Positions 9,546 to 18,322 of a stretch of 64,000 nt of DNA are shown here, piece after piece. Under the pieces are notes generated by a model. The model did no database searches and was not told the origin of the DNA. It worked only from the letters and a program-made list of their open reading frames with translations. This DNA is from Pseudomonas lutea (lineage in GTDB: Bacteria; Pseudomonadota; Gammaproteobacteria; Pseudomonadales; Pseudomonadaceae). The stretch is from assembly GCF_000759445.1 (NCBI RefSeq), contig NZ_JRMB01000001.1:2294001-2358000 (forward strand), written 5' to 3'. The translations under genes were made by a program, and so were the position numbers. Positions within the stretch are counted from its first letter, which is position 1, and each line of letters opens with the position of its first letter.

Positions 9546-10328
9546 TCAATCGAAACAAATGTGACTTACGATGTCGTCCATCACTTCTAAGGCTTTACAC
9601 CTCAGAAACGCATCCATGTGCGCGGAATGATCGGTCGGCGAGGGATTGATTTCGGCAGCAAAGCCTCCCGCGACACGAGCACGCAACATAGGCTCATGGA
9701 TGTAGGGGAAGCTGGCAGTGGTTCCGATGCTGAGAACAGCGTCAAAGCCTTTCGCCATCTCCTCCTGAAGCACGTTCAGTGCCAACTCCGGCAACATCTC
9801 CCCAAATAACACCACCGGTGGCCGCAAAACGCCATTACAGCAGGCGCACAGCGGTGGGAGGGGTCGAGCGAGATGCTCACTCAACAGCGGATCCTCGGCG
9901 CCACAAGATTGACAGTACAGCGGCGCGAGCTGTCCATGTATCTCGATCAAGCGTTCGGACGGACTGCCCGCCGCACGGTGGTAGCCGTCCACGTTCTGCG
10001 TCAACACCCAGCACTCCGGCTTGCGTCGTTGCAATTCGGCGATGGCATAGTGCGCCGCATTGGGACGTCCTCCCAGGCAAGCGCTGCCCAATTGTGCGAT
10101 GTACTTCCAGCAAAGGGCGGGATCGCGGCGCAGCATGGGGCCGGACAACGCCATCTCGATGGGCAGTCCGTCATCCGTCTGGCCGTTATACAAGCCGCCT
10201 ACGCCGCGGTAAGTCGGTAAACCCGAATCCGCCGAGAGGCCGGCGCCGGTGATGATGAGAATGCGCGTCGCGTGGCGCAACGCCGCCGCGGTTTGCCGGA
10301 CCAGTGCCGGGTCGACGGATGCACTCAC
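9546..10328 (-). CDS. Sir2-family NAD-dependent protein deacylase
   Basis: Sirtuins remove acyl groups from lysine using NAD. The protein of about 260 residues shows the NAD-binding GAGLSADSGLPTYRG motif near residue 28, TQNVDGYHRAAGS near 115 including the N-V-D triad, the catalytic His in LIEIHGQL, and two zinc Cys pairs (CQSC and CACC). The substitution of the usual SGIPDFR by SGLPTYRG places it in a subfamily common in Pseudomonas. Start GTG at 10328 is chosen because it overlaps the hda stop as GTGA. Confidence 0.92.
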   Translation of the reverse strand: MSASVDPALVRQTAAALRHATRILIITGAGLSADSGLPTYRGVGGLYNGQTDDGLPIEMALSGPMLRRDPALCWKYIAQLGSACLGGRPNAAHYAIAELQRRKPECWVLTQNVDGYHRAAGSPSERLIEIHGQLAPLYCQSCGAEDPLLSEHLARPLPPLCACCNGVLRPPVVLFGEMLPELALNVLQEEMAKGFDAVLSIGTTASFPYIHEPMLRARVAGGFAAEINPSPTDHSAHMDAFLRCKALEVMDDIVSHICFD

Positions 10329-11029
10329 CAACCGAGGGTTTCTTTCAGAAAAGGAATGGTCAGCTTGCGCTGGGCCTGCAACGACGCTTGATCCAGTTGT
10401 TCAAGCAGATCGAACAACGCGCTCATGCTGCGCTTGCCGCGGGTCAGGATGAAATGGCCAACTTCGTCGGTGAGGTGCAGCCCCCGGCGCGAGGCGCGCA
10501 ATTGCAAGGCGCGGAGCTTTTCTTCGTCGGACAACAGGCGCATCTGGAACACCAGCGCCATGGTCAGCCGGGATTTGAGGTCGGCCAGTTTGACCGGCAG
10601 CTCCCGGGGCGAACATGACGCCGCGATCAGCAGACGTCTACCGCTGTCGCGCAGCCGATTGAACAGGTGAAACAACGCTTCTTCCCATTCCGGCTTGCCG
10701 ACCACCGCCTGCAGGTCGTCCAGGCAGACCAGTTCGTACTGTTCCAGATGATCGAACAGGCCGACCCCTTGATCGAGGAGTTCAGCCATCGGCAGGTAAA
10801 CAGCCGGCTCGCCCATTTGTTCGAAGCGCAGGCAGGCGGCCTGCAACAAGTGGGTGCGCCCTACCCCGTTCTTGCCCCACAGGTAGATCAGGCTTTCTGT
10901 CCAGCCGGCCTCGGCTTCGCACAGCCGCTCGACGTAGCCGAGTGCAGCGGCATTGGCGCCTGGATAGTAATTGATGAAGGTGGCGTCATCCCGCAGACGC
11001 ACACTCAGGGGCAGCTGAACTGGTTTCAT
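10325..11029 (-). CDS. hda: DnaA regulatory inactivator Hda
   Basis: Hda is an AAA+ DnaA paralogue that, with the DNA-loaded beta clamp, triggers hydrolysis of DnaA-bound ATP after initiation. The 234-residue protein starts MKPVQLPLSVRLRD, containing the clamp-binding QLPL pentapeptide, then a Walker A variant (GKNGVGRTHLL near residue 50), Walker B (LVCLDDLQAV near 100) and the box VII/sensor region. It lacks DnaA domain IV, as expected. Start at 11029 gives the family length. It couples to the sirtuin gene by a GTGA overlap. Confidence 0.95.
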   Translation of the reverse strand: MKPVQLPLSVRLRDDATFINYYPGANAAALGYVERLCEAEAGWTESLIYLWGKNGVGRTHLLQAACLRFEQMGEPAVYLPMAELLDQGVGLFDHLEQYELVCLDDLQAVVGKPEWEEALFHLFNRLRDSGRRLLIAASCSPRELPVKLADLKSRLTMALVFQMRLLSDEEKLRALQLRASRRGLHLTDEVGHFILTRGKRSMSALFDLLEQLDQASLQAQRKLTIPFLKETLGW

Positions 11030-11250
11030 GCTGGCTGAACGGTTCGAGACGAACCGCCAAAGGGCCTCTGTGAAAAGTGCGCAAAGTCTATACCCGCAGG
11101 GCTGCACGCACAATGCGGCAGACCGCCAGCAAAATCAAAGGCTTGCGTATGTCCTTGGCGGCGCTGGGTATTACACGCAAACAACGCCCGTGAAGACATC
11201 AGTCTGGAAGCGCGGATCGCGAGTTGACGTGACGCACCATCAACGAACCG

Positions 11251-11330
11251 CCTTGCTGGCGAATGCGGTGGGCCAGACACCACAAAGGTGACGGGGCCAC
11301 CCGGTTCGCCAGCAAGCCGGCTCCTACGGA
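11251..11330. repeat. REP doublet, first of the hda/permease gap
   Basis: A left arm CCTTGCTGGCGAATGCGG and a right arm ending GCCAGCAAGCCGGCTCCTAC form an imperfect inverted pair of the TGTAGGAGCCGGCTTGCTGG class; the 5' part of the left arm is lost. It starts a 650-bp repeat-rich stretch that contains no gene. Confidence 0.8.
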
Positions 11331-11331
11331 T

Positions 11332-11600
11332 CGGGGCGTGAGCGAATCATATGTTGGCCCATGGCACGGCGTTGGGGCATGACGCGAATCATGTGTTGGC
11401 GCATGGCCACGGGTCGGTGGGCTGACCCGGATCATGTGTTGGCCCATGGCACGGCGTCGGGGCATGACGCGAATCATGTATTGGCGCATGGCCACGGGTC
11501 GGTGGGCTGACACGGATCATGTGTTGACGCATGGCACGGCGTCGGGCGTGACGCGAATCATGTTGACGCACGCCACCGGAATTGGGCATGAGGCGAATCG
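11332..11600. repeat. 85-bp tandem repeat array
   Basis: The unit beginning GGCATGACGCGAATCATGT recurs at 11376, 11461 and, truncated and altered, at about 11545, giving an 85-base period; half-unit versions with GAATCAT and TTGGCCCATGGCACGGCG occur just before and after, and again between the later REP doublets (11709-11780). Each unit has two related halves of about 42 bases. No coding frame makes sense across it. Confidence 0.85.
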
Positions 11601-11616
11601 TTGATCGACTCACCTC

Positions 11617-11705
11617 TGTAGGAGCCGGCTTGCTGGCGAATGCGGCGGGCCAGACACCACACATGTGACGGGCCCACCAGGTTCGCCAGCAAGCCGGCTC
11701 CTACG
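11617..11705. repeat. REP doublet
   Basis: TGTAGGAGCCGGCTTGCTGG at 11617 and its reverse complement ending near 11705, separated by about 35 bases. It is nearly identical to the doublet at 11786-11876, and the two are separated by a copy of the GAATCAT half-unit. Confidence 0.9.
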
Positions 11706-11785
11706 GATCGGGGCATGACGCGAATCATTTGTTGGCGCATGGCACGGCGTCGGGGCATGAGGCGAATCATTGATCGATGCACCTC

Positions 11786-11876
11786 TGTAGGAGCCGGCTT
11801 GCTGGCGAATGCGGCGGACCAGATACCACACATGTGACGGGCCCACCCGGTTCGCCAGCAAGCCGGGGCCTACAAC
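11786..11876. repeat. REP doublet
   Basis: The same inverted pair as at 11617-11705, with the last arm altered to AGCCGGGGCCTACA. Doublet and half-unit together seem to have been duplicated as one piece. Confidence 0.88.
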
Positions 11877-11878
11877 AT

Positions 11879-11903
11879 CAGGCGCAGCGGGGAGCTGCGC
11901 CTG
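11879..11903 (-). terminator. Stem-loop downstream of the AI-2E-type permease gene
   Basis: A perfect 10-bp stem, CAGGCGCAGC paired with GCTGCGCCTG, with a five-base loop, lies 13 bases beyond the stop codon. There is no clear T-run, so it is a weak terminator candidate or an mRNA 3'-end stabiliser. Confidence 0.45.
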
Positions 11904-11915
11904 CCCAGGCGCGGA

Positions 11916-12989
11916 TCAGAGATCCGGGTCGTCCAGTCCACCGTAAATGTCGGAGTCCTTGTACAGATCATGAACATGGCGCACCAATACCATGATCACC
12001 GCCGCCACTGGCAGCGCCAGCAGGATGCCGGTGAAACCGAACAACTCACCGCCAGCCAGAATTGCGAAGATCACCGCAACCGGGTGCAGGCCGATGCGAT
12101 CGCCTACCAGCAAGGGCGTCAACACCATGCCTTCCAGCGCTTGACCGACCATGAACACCGCAACGATGCCCAACATCGGGTAAAGATCACCGCCAAACTG
12201 GAAGAAACCCGCCAGAATCGCTGAACCGATACCAATCACAAACCCCATATACGGCACGATGGCCGCCAGCCCGGCGATGACGCCGATCAACAGTCCCAGC
12301 TCCAGCCCGACCAGCATCAGCCCGGCAGCGTAAATCACGCCCAGAGCGACCATCACCAACAGTTGGCCGCGGATGAACGCACCCAATACTTCGTGACACT
12401 CATCTGCCAGCGCAACGATCTTCTTCTCGCGGTGACGGGGCAACAGGCTGCGTACCTTCGCCGTCATCACATCCCAGTCACGCAGCAGGTAAAAGCAGAC
12501 CACCGGGATCAGCACCAGATTGGTCAGCCAGCCGATCAGCGCCAGCGTCGAGGTAGTGGCCTGGGCCAGCACGATGCCGACAATGTCGCCGGTCTGCCCC
12601 ATGTGCTCCGAGATCGCCGCCTTGACCTTGTCGAACTTCCAGAAACCGTCCGCCAGACCCAGTTTGGCCTGTGTCCAGGGCAACGCAGTGTGCTGCAGCC
12701 AGTCGAGAATCTGCGGCGCCAACTCATACAGGCGGTAAAGCTGCTTGGCCAGCATGGGCACCAACACCAGCAACAGGCCCATGAAGATCAGGGTGAACAG
12801 CACAAACACCGTCACCACGCTCATCGACCGTGACAGTTTCAGCTTCTCCAGCCGGTCCGCCAGCGGATCGCCCATGTACGCCAGCAGCAGCGCCACGAGA
12901 AACGGCGTAAGAATCGAATGCAGTAACCAGACGAACAGGCAGACAAGAACAACTCCGCCTAACCAGAACCAACGACGCGTATCAGTCAT
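11916..12989 (-). CDS. AI-2E family transporter (PerM-like permease)
   Basis: The 357-residue integral membrane protein has about eight hydrophobic segments, including near residues 10-45, 58-85, 150-175, 215-265 and 270-340. It has the glycine- and proline-rich IVPYMGFVIGIGSAILAGF-type core and the QALEGMVLTPLLVGDRIGLHP segment typical of the YdiK/PerM/TqsA family. Members are described as exporters of AI-2 or other small molecules, but most Pseudomonas copies have no proven substrate. The gene sits between hda and DUF2066, its usual place in Pseudomonas. Confidence 0.9.
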   Translation of the reverse strand: MTDTRRWFWLGGVVLVCLFVWLLHSILTPFLVALLLAYMGDPLADRLEKLKLSRSMSVVTVFVLFTLIFMGLLLVLVPMLAKQLYRLYELAPQILDWLQHTALPWTQAKLGLADGFWKFDKVKAAISEHMGQTGDIVGIVLAQATTSTLALIGWLTNLVLIPVVCFYLLRDWDVMTAKVRSLLPRHREKKIVALADECHEVLGAFIRGQLLVMVALGVIYAAGLMLVGLELGLLIGVIAGLAAIVPYMGFVIGIGSAILAGFFQFGGDLYPMLGIVAVFMVGQALEGMVLTPLLVGDRIGLHPVAVIFAILAGGELFGFTGILLALPVAAVIMVLVRHVHDLYKDSDIYGGLDDPDL

Positions 12990-13043
12990 TACTGCCTCTA
13001 TCCCCGGGATGATGTGCTTCGTGCAACGTCGTTATGAACCTGT

Positions 13044-14123
13044 TCACCAGCGGAAGTGCAACGCTGTCGGTGAAACAGCAGGCGGTTGTGCGGGTACCGG
13101 CGCGCCGTCGGCCGCACCAGCCACCGTGTTGATCGGCGCGCTGGCGATTTCACTGGCTGGCACTTCCTGCAATTTCGCCAGGGCCAGTTGGGAACGCAGT
13201 TGATCGGGGCTGCCGCTGACGTCGAAGGCGATGCGATCACCCTCCGCTGATTTCAGACGACCACCGAACGGTTCCAGCAGGCGCAGCAGTTGCGCGTAAC
13301 GTTCAAGGTTCATGCCCTGGACGTCCAAAACCATGCCGGTCGATGCGCCCGGCTTGACCACGAAACGTGGCGCCAGACGCTGACTTACCGCCAGCAACAC
13401 CGCGTCTGCCAGATCTGCCGAGCTTGCACCGCTGGCGCTGCCCTGCTCCATCTTGTCGCCCAGCCACAGGTGCCATTTGCCCTGCCACTGGCCACCGTTT
13501 TCCTGGGCGTGAACGGCCAGAATCGCGTCCGAGCCGTAACGTTCGGAAGCCTCTTTGAGCGGACCTACATTATTACCGTCCAGGGTTTTGGCGTTGCCGA
13601 TGCCCTGCTCGCCGAGATCGGCCAATGGCAAACGCAATGGCAAACCGCGGTGCTGAGCAGCGCGACGCAGCGGTTCGGCCGAAGCCTGGCCGTCGCCCAC
13701 AAGATTGGCGCCGTCGGTTGCGTCGTTCAGCCACCAGGCCATGATTACCGGACGGTTGGTGCCCCACAGCGGCAAACCTGCCTGACGCATGACACGCTCG
13801 GTACTCGCCGGGTCGAAATCGACCTGCAGGCTTTCGGGCGGGCCGGCGTCATACCCGTACTGACTGATGATTTGCTGAGGGTCCTTGCGCACCTCGGCAA
13901 GCCCGCCGTTTTGGACAGCCTTGGGGTCGCCGGTCAGGCGGATGACCAAGGTTTCCAACGCGGCTTGGGTGGCGCGGGTTTTCTCGTCCGGAGTCTGACC
14001 GCTGACCGGTTCGCGCACTTGATAAAGGTTGTTCACTGTCTCGGCGACCGCCGGCAAACTCATTAATGAGAGACAACCCACGAACAGGCAGTTTTTTAGG
14101 CGCATGAATGAAGGTGGACGCAT
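13044..14123 (-). CDS. DUF2066 domain protein, exported
   Basis: The 359-residue protein begins with a signal peptide ending near LPAVAE (about residue 28) and then matches the DUF2066 pattern: NLYQVREPV, a TRATQAALETLVIRLTG-type segment near residue 55, YGYD, and ANRPVIMAWWL-like text near 130. Function unknown; periplasmic or envelope-associated. The first ATG is preferred because GGGA lies eight bases upstream; the ATG six codons later has no ribosome site. The neighbour on the other side is purM, divergently transcribed, a stable Pseudomonas arrangement. Confidence 0.88.
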   Translation of the reverse strand: MRPPSFMRLKNCLFVGCLSLMSLPAVAETVNNLYQVREPVSGQTPDEKTRATQAALETLVIRLTGDPKAVQNGGLAEVRKDPQQIISQYGYDAGPPESLQVDFDPASTERVMRQAGLPLWGTNRPVIMAWWLNDATDGANLVGDGQASAEPLRRAAQHRGLPLRLPLADLGEQGIGNAKTLDGNNVGPLKEASERYGSDAILAVHAQENGGQWQGKWHLWLGDKMEQGSASGASSADLADAVLLAVSQRLAPRFVVKPGASTGMVLDVQGMNLERYAQLLRLLEPFGGRLKSAEGDRIAFDVSGSPDQLRSQLALAKLQEVPASEIASAPINTVAGAADGAPVPAQPPAVSPTALHFRW

Positions 14124-14434
14124 GAAAGATTCCCGCTGGGTAAAAAGGCAGCGCTATGAATAGCTGCATGAACATCAGTGACCCGACTCTGACCGCAGAT
14201 GCGCCCGAATCGCTCACTCAGGCGCCAACGTTACACCGGATCGTTGCGGCGACGAACGGATCCGAGGGCCAAACCCCGTTATTTTTTATTCATCGCGGCC
14301 CAGCCGGTCGGCCCAAGGATGGCCGCTTGCGCCCAACCCTGATAAAATCGCGCGCCTTCGCAGACCGGCGATGACACGGCCCCGCGTCGTTGCCAGTCGG
14401 TCGTTACCCCGAATCCCCCCTAAAGGCCTGGATC
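14124..14434. other. Gene-free divergent promoter region between DUF2066 and purM
   Basis: About 310 bases separate the divergent genes. A GATAAAAT element near 14341 is a plausible -10 box for purM, but I could not match a confident -35 box. No obvious PurR-like palindrome and no open frame with coding character were seen. Confidence 0.4.
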
Positions 14435-15493
14435 ATGAGCAAGCAACCCTCCCTGAGCTACAAAGACGCCGGTGTAGACATCGACGCCGGTGAAGCGCTG
14501 GTCGAACGCATCAAGAGCGTCGCCAAGCGCACCAAGCGCCCGGAAGTGATGGGCGGGCTGGGGGGCTTCGGCGCTCTGTGCGAGATCCCGGCCGGCTACA
14601 AGCAGCCTGTTCTGGTAAGCGGCACCGACGGTGTCGGCACCAAGCTGCGTCTGGCGCTGAACCTCAACAAGCACGACACCATCGGCATCGACCTCGTCGC
14701 CATGTGCGTCAACGATCTGGTGGTGTGCGGCGCCGAGCCGCTGTTCTTCCTTGATTACTACGCGACCGGCAAACTGAACGTCGACACCGCAGCACAGGTC
14801 GTCACCGGCATTGGTGCGGGCTGTGAGCTGGCCGGCTGCTCGCTGGTCGGTGGCGAAACCGCTGAAATGCCCGGCATGTACGAAGGCGAAGACTACGACC
14901 TGGCCGGTTTCTGTGTCGGTGTGGTTGAAAAAGCCGAGATCATCGACGGCTCCAAGGTCGCTGCCGGCGACGCGCTGATCGCCCTGCCCTCCTCCGGTCC
15001 GCATTCGAACGGCTACTCGCTGATCCGCAAGATCATCGAAGTGTCGGGTGCCGACATCGAAACCATCCAGCTCGACGGCAAGCCGTTGACCGACCTGCTG
15101 ATGGCGCCGACCCGCATCTACGTCAAGCAACTGCTCAAGCTGATCAAAGACACCGGCGCGGTGAAGGCCATGGCGCACATCACCGGCGGTGGCCTGCTGG
15201 ACAACATCCCGCGCGTGCTGCCTGAAGGCGCGCAAGCCATCGTCGACGTGGCCAGCTGGACCCGTCCGGCGGTTTTCGAGTGGCTGCAGGAACAGGGCAA
15301 CGTCGACGAGCACGAAATGCACCGCGTTCTGAACTGCGGCGTTGGCATGGTTATCTGTGTGGCCCAGGAACACGTCGACGTCTCGCTGAACGCCCTGCGT
15401 GAAGCCGGCGAGCAGCCGTGGGTGATCGGCCAGATCGGCACTGCCGCCGAAGGCGCTGCGCAAGTAGAGCTGAAGAACGTCAAGGCCCATTAA
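14435..15493 (+). CDS. purM: Phosphoribosylformylglycinamidine cyclo-ligase
   Basis: PurM closes the imidazole ring in purine synthesis, converting FGAM to AIR with ATP. The 352-residue protein shows [24 protein letters not shown] start, [10 protein letters not shown] near residue 48, [14 protein letters not shown] near 62, and [11 protein letters not shown] near 143. Start MSKQPSLS at 14435 is the family start; an earlier in-frame ATG is not conserved. purN begins within its stop codon (TAATG), so the two are translationally coupled. Confidence 0.98.
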   Translation: MSKQPSLSYKDAGVDIDAGEALVERIKSVAKRTKRPEVMGGLGGFGALCEIPAGYKQPVLVSGTDGVGTKLRLALNLNKHDTIGIDLVAMCVNDLVVCGAEPLFFLDYYATGKLNVDTAAQVVTGIGAGCELAGCSLVGGETAEMPGMYEGEDYDLAGFCVGVVEKAEIIDGSKVAAGDALIALPSSGPHSNGYSLIRKIIEVSGADIETIQLDGKPLTDLLMAPTRIYVKQLLKLIKDTGAVKAMAHITGGGLLDNIPRVLPEGAQAIVDVASWTRPAVFEWLQEQGNVDEHEMHRVLNCGVGMVICVAQEHVDVSLNALREAGEQPWVIGQIGTAAEGAAQVELKNVKAH

Positions 15494-16152
15494 TGCCTGA
15501 CATGCCCCAACGCTGTGATGTGGTGGTGCTGTTGTCCGGCACCGGCGGTAATCTGCAGGCCATGATTGACAGCCTGCACGAACGGGCAAGCCCGGCCCGC
15601 ATCTGCGCGGTGATTTCCAACCGCGCCGATGCCTTCGGCCTTGAACGTGCAGCCCGCGCGGGCATCGCCACCCACGTTCTCGATCACACCGCTTACGAGG
15701 GCCGCGAGGCCTTCGATGCTGCGCTGATCCAGGCCATTGATGCGTTTCAGCCCGCACTGGTGGTACTGGCCGGGTTCATGCGTATCCTCACGCCCGGCTT
15801 TGTCCGCCACTATCATGGGCGTCTGCTGAACATCCACCCTTCCCTGCTGCCGCTGTACAAGGGCCTGCACACGCACCAGCGCGTGCTGGATGCCGGCGGT
15901 GCCGAGCACGGCTGCAGCGTGCACTTTGTCACCGAGGAACTCGATGGGGGGCCTCTGGTCGTACAGGCAGTTGTTTCTGTAGAGTTGCACGACACGCCCG
16001 CCACGCTGGCACAGAAGGTTCACGCCCGGGAGCACCTGATTTACCCCCTGGCCATTCGCTGGTTCGCTGAAGGGCGATTGACCCTCGACGAACACGGCGC
16101 CTCACTGGACGGCGAGCCCCTAGGGCCCAGCGGCCACTTGATCCGATATTAG
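15493..16152 (+). CDS. purN: Phosphoribosylglycinamide formyltransferase
   Basis: PurN transfers a formyl group from 10-formyl-tetrahydrofolate to GAR. The 219-residue protein has VLLSGTGGNLQAMID near the N-terminus, LAGFMRILTPGFV near residue 92, the catalytic NIHPSLLPLYKGLHTHQRV segment with Asn and His, and VHFVTEELDGGPLV with the catalytic Asp. The start overlaps the purM stop by one base. Confidence 0.98.
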   Translation: MPDMPQRCDVVVLLSGTGGNLQAMIDSLHERASPARICAVISNRADAFGLERAARAGIATHVLDHTAYEGREAFDAALIQAIDAFQPALVVLAGFMRILTPGFVRHYHGRLLNIHPSLLPLYKGLHTHQRVLDAGGAEHGCSVHFVTEELDGGPLVVQAVVSVELHDTPATLAQKVHAREHLIYPLAIRWFAEGRLTLDEHGASLDGEPLGPSGHLIRY

Positions 16153-16160
16153 GAGAATCT

Positions 16161-16877
16161 ATGCGTCGCGCTTTGCTCTTCGCTTTCGCCCTGTTTGCAC
16201 TTCCCGCCGTCAACGCGGCCGACCTTCAACCTTTCTCGGCCAGCTACACCGCTGACTGGAAGCAGCTGCCCATGAGCGGTGGCAGCGCCAGCCGCAGCCT
16301 GGAGAAGAACGCCAACGGCACCTGGACCCTGAGTTTCAAGGCCTCGATGATGATTGCCAGCCTGACTGAGGTCAGCACCATCAAAGTCGACAAGGATCAG
16401 CTCCTGCCACAGACCTACCATTTTGAACGCGGCGGCCTGGGCAAGAGCAAGACGGTCGATCTGGTGTTTGACTGGCCGACCAAGTTCATCACCGGTTCCG
16501 ACCGTGGTGATGCGGTGAAAATCCCGCTGAATGCCGGCGTCCTCGACAAGTCCACCTACCAGCTCGCCCTGCAGCATGACGTGGCTGCGGGCAAGAAGAG
16601 CATGTCCTATCAGGTGGTGGACGGCGACGAGGTCGACACCTACGACTTCCGTGTGCTGGGCACCGAGAAGGTCGAGACCAAAGTAGGCTCGGTCGACGCC
16701 ATCAAGGTCGAGCGCGTGCGTGACCCGACCCAGAACAAGCGCATCACCGTGATGTGGTTTGCCAAGGACTACGACTACCTGCTGGTCCGCCTGCAACAGG
16801 TAGAGACCGACGGCAAGGAGTACAACATCATGCTGCAAGACGGCACGGTGAACGGTAAGTCGGTCAAAGGCAGCTGA
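16161..16877 (+). CDS. DUF3108 domain protein, exported
   Basis: The 238-residue protein has a clear signal peptide (cleavage after VNAA, about residue 20) and then the DUF3108 pattern: FSASYTADWKQLPMSGG, GTWTLSFKASM, LLPQTYHFERGGLGKSKTVD and a VRDPTQNKRITVMWFAKDYDY segment near residue 188. Function unknown, probably periplasmic. It lies eight bases behind purN and is followed at once by a strong terminator, so purM-purN-DUF3108 form one transcription unit. Confidence 0.9.
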   Translation: MRRALLFAFALFALPAVNAADLQPFSASYTADWKQLPMSGGSASRSLEKNANGTWTLSFKASMMIASLTEVSTIKVDKDQLLPQTYHFERGGLGKSKTVDLVFDWPTKFITGSDRGDAVKIPLNAGVLDKSTYQLALQHDVAAGKKSMSYQVVDGDEVDTYDFRVLGTEKVETKVGSVDAIKVERVRDPTQNKRITVMWFAKDYDYLLVRLQQVETDGKEYNIMLQDGTVNGKSVKGS

Positions 16878-16897
16878 TTAACGCTGACGCTGATCGC

Positions 16898-16929
16898 AAA
16901 AACCCCGCCTTGATGGCGGGGTTTTTTAT
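16898..16929 (+). terminator. Rho-independent terminator of the purMN operon
   Basis: Stem AACCCCGCC paired with GGCGGGGTT, loop TTGAT, followed by TTTTTATT; an A-run precedes it, so it could serve both strands. Confidence 0.92.
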
Positions 16930-16953
16930 TGAAGGTCCCGCCATACCCCGCAC

Positions 16954-17086
16954 CTTGTAGGGGCGCGCTTGCCCGCGATCGGCCGCGCAGCAGTCGTGAA
17001 ACCTGGCGACTCGGTTCGCCTGATGCATGGCGTGCATCGTTTGCTGCCACCTCGCGCCAGATCGCGGGTAAGCGGGCTTCTACAAT
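16954..17086. repeat. REP doublet with long spacer
   Basis: TTGTAGGGGCGCGCTTGCCC at 16954 and an inverted, mutated copy (GATCGCGGGTAAGCGGGCTT) ending near 17086. The class is the GCGCGCTTGCCCGCGA type also seen at 19181 and 63966. The remaining sequence up to 17309 shows no gene. Confidence 0.8.
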
Positions 17087-17309
17087 GCGATCCATAGCAA
17101 TACCTCTCCAACATGAAAGATTCTTCACGCCCTTCAACCGAGTGTGACGAAACGCCGCAGGCCCTTCAATTACAAGCATTTAGCGCACTGTTACCGATTC
17201 GGTAAATAACTGTTGCCGGATGCGCGCGTTTACTCGGAGGGCGAGGCAAACCTATAAAGAAGGCCTGCGACGTCCTGCCGCAGATATTCAAAAGTCAGGA
17301 GTTTGCACT

Positions 17310-17498
17310 ATGACCGTAACTGTTACTGAACGCGACGACGCCCACATCTCTCACGAAACGATCGCAGATGGCATTCAGATCTGGGATGTGCGCCAACAAG
17401 ACCAGTTGGTAGGGATGTTTCACTATGAATCGGACGCACAGCGTTACGCAGCAGAGCTTGCCGAGCTAGAAGCGAAGCAGCAGGCCAGTCATTCGTAA
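17310..17498 (+). CDS. Small protein of unknown function (62 residues)
   Basis: ATG at 17310 follows CAGGAG at a good distance, and a strong terminator follows the stop, so this short gene looks real. The protein is acidic and soluble, with IWDVRQQDQLVGMFHYES in the middle and an Ala/Glu-rich helix (AAELAELEAKQQ) at the end. I do not recognise a named family; similar short proteins occur in Pseudomonas genomes. It stands alone, with its own promoter region and terminator. Confidence 0.72.
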   Translation: MTVTVTERDDAHISHETIADGIQIWDVRQQDQLVGMFHYESDAQRYAAELAELEAKQQASHS

Positions 17499-17517
17499 TT
17501 TCGGAATCGCAGCAAAA

Positions 17518-17550
17518 CAAAACCCGCCTCGGCGGGTTTTGTTGTTTGTG
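17518..17550 (+). terminator. Rho-independent terminator of the 62-residue gene
   Basis: Stem CAAAACCCGCC paired with GGCGGGTTTTG, two-base loop, then TTGTTTG. The long perfect stem with a flanking A-run suggests bidirectional action. Confidence 0.9.
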
Positions 17551-17600
17551 CAAACGGTGTTGTCGCCAATCACCCATATGTAAGCCCGCTCAAAATCGTC

Positions 17601-17690
17601 TGTAGGAGCCGGCTTGCTGGCGAACGCGGCGGGTCAGTCACCATCGGCGGCGGCTGGCACAACCGGTTCGCCAGCAAGCCGGCTCCTACA
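17601..17690. repeat. REP doublet
   Basis: TGTAGGAGCCGGCTTGCTGG at 17601 and its reverse complement ending at 17690, between the 62-residue gene and the convergent DUF2058 gene. Same class as at 11617, 11786 and 63761. Confidence 0.9.
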
Positions 17691-17753
17691 GGACGGTGTC
17701 GTGCCGGTCACATCGTAGTGGTCCGCGAGCCGGGCCCACAGAAACGAGGGTGA

Positions 17754-18296
17754 TTACCACATCAGATCGTCCGGGATCTTGTACGCAGCGTACGGATCGT
17801 CGCCATCCGGCTCTTCTGTCGGAGCGCTGAGCATGACGATGCGGCGCGGGTCGCGTTCCTGCACCTTGAGCGCAGCTTCGCGGGGGATCACTTCATAAGT
17901 GCCGCCGTGGTGCACGATCGCCAATGAGCCGTTGCTGAGCTTGCTGCGCATCAAAGCATTGACCGAAAGGCGCTTGACCTTCTTGTCGTCCACGAAGTTG
18001 TAGTAATCCTCGGTGGTCAGCTTCGGCAGACGCGTCGCCTCGATCAGCTGTTTGACCTGCGCGGCACGGGCCTTTTGCTCGATCTTCTCCTGCTGCTGGC
18101 GATTGAGCTCCTGGTCACGCTTGGCCTTTTCGGCCATTGCTTCCTGCGCCGCACGCTGGTGGGTATCGTCAGCGACCGCCTGGCCCTTGTGCACCAGGCG
18201 CTGTTCCTTCTGCTTGCTCTTGGTCGCCTGCTTGGCCTGTTTTTCATTGACCAGGCCGGCTTTCAGCAACTGGTCACGAAGGGAAATACCCGCCAT
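17754..18296 (-). CDS. DUF2058 family protein (YaiL-like)
   Basis: The 180-residue protein has an N-terminal MAGISLRDQLLKAGLV segment, then a very long charged helix rich in Lys, Gln, Glu and Ala (residues 15-85, predicted coiled coil), then NFVDDKKVKRL and a Val/Pro-rich C-terminal domain. This matches the YaiL/DUF2058 family, which has been linked to nucleoprotein or polysome association but has no clear function. Start MAGISL at 18296 is the conserved one. It follows mazG with a gap of 26 bases and is probably cotranscribed. Confidence 0.85.
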   Translation of the reverse strand: MAGISLRDQLLKAGLVNEKQAKQATKSKQKEQRLVHKGQAVADDTHQRAAQEAMAEKAKRDQELNRQQQEKIEQKARAAQVKQLIEATRLPKLTTEDYYNFVDDKKVKRLSVNALMRSKLSNGSLAIVHHGGTYEVIPREAALKVQERDPRRIVMLSAPTEEPDGDDPYAAYKIPDDLMW

Positions 18297-18322
18297 CTGT
18301 CTTCTCTCTCTAAATAGTCCAC

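Noticed and set aside
11332..11600. Possible CRISPR array
   Set aside because: The 85-base units are repeated whole with no variable spacers, and there are no cas genes.
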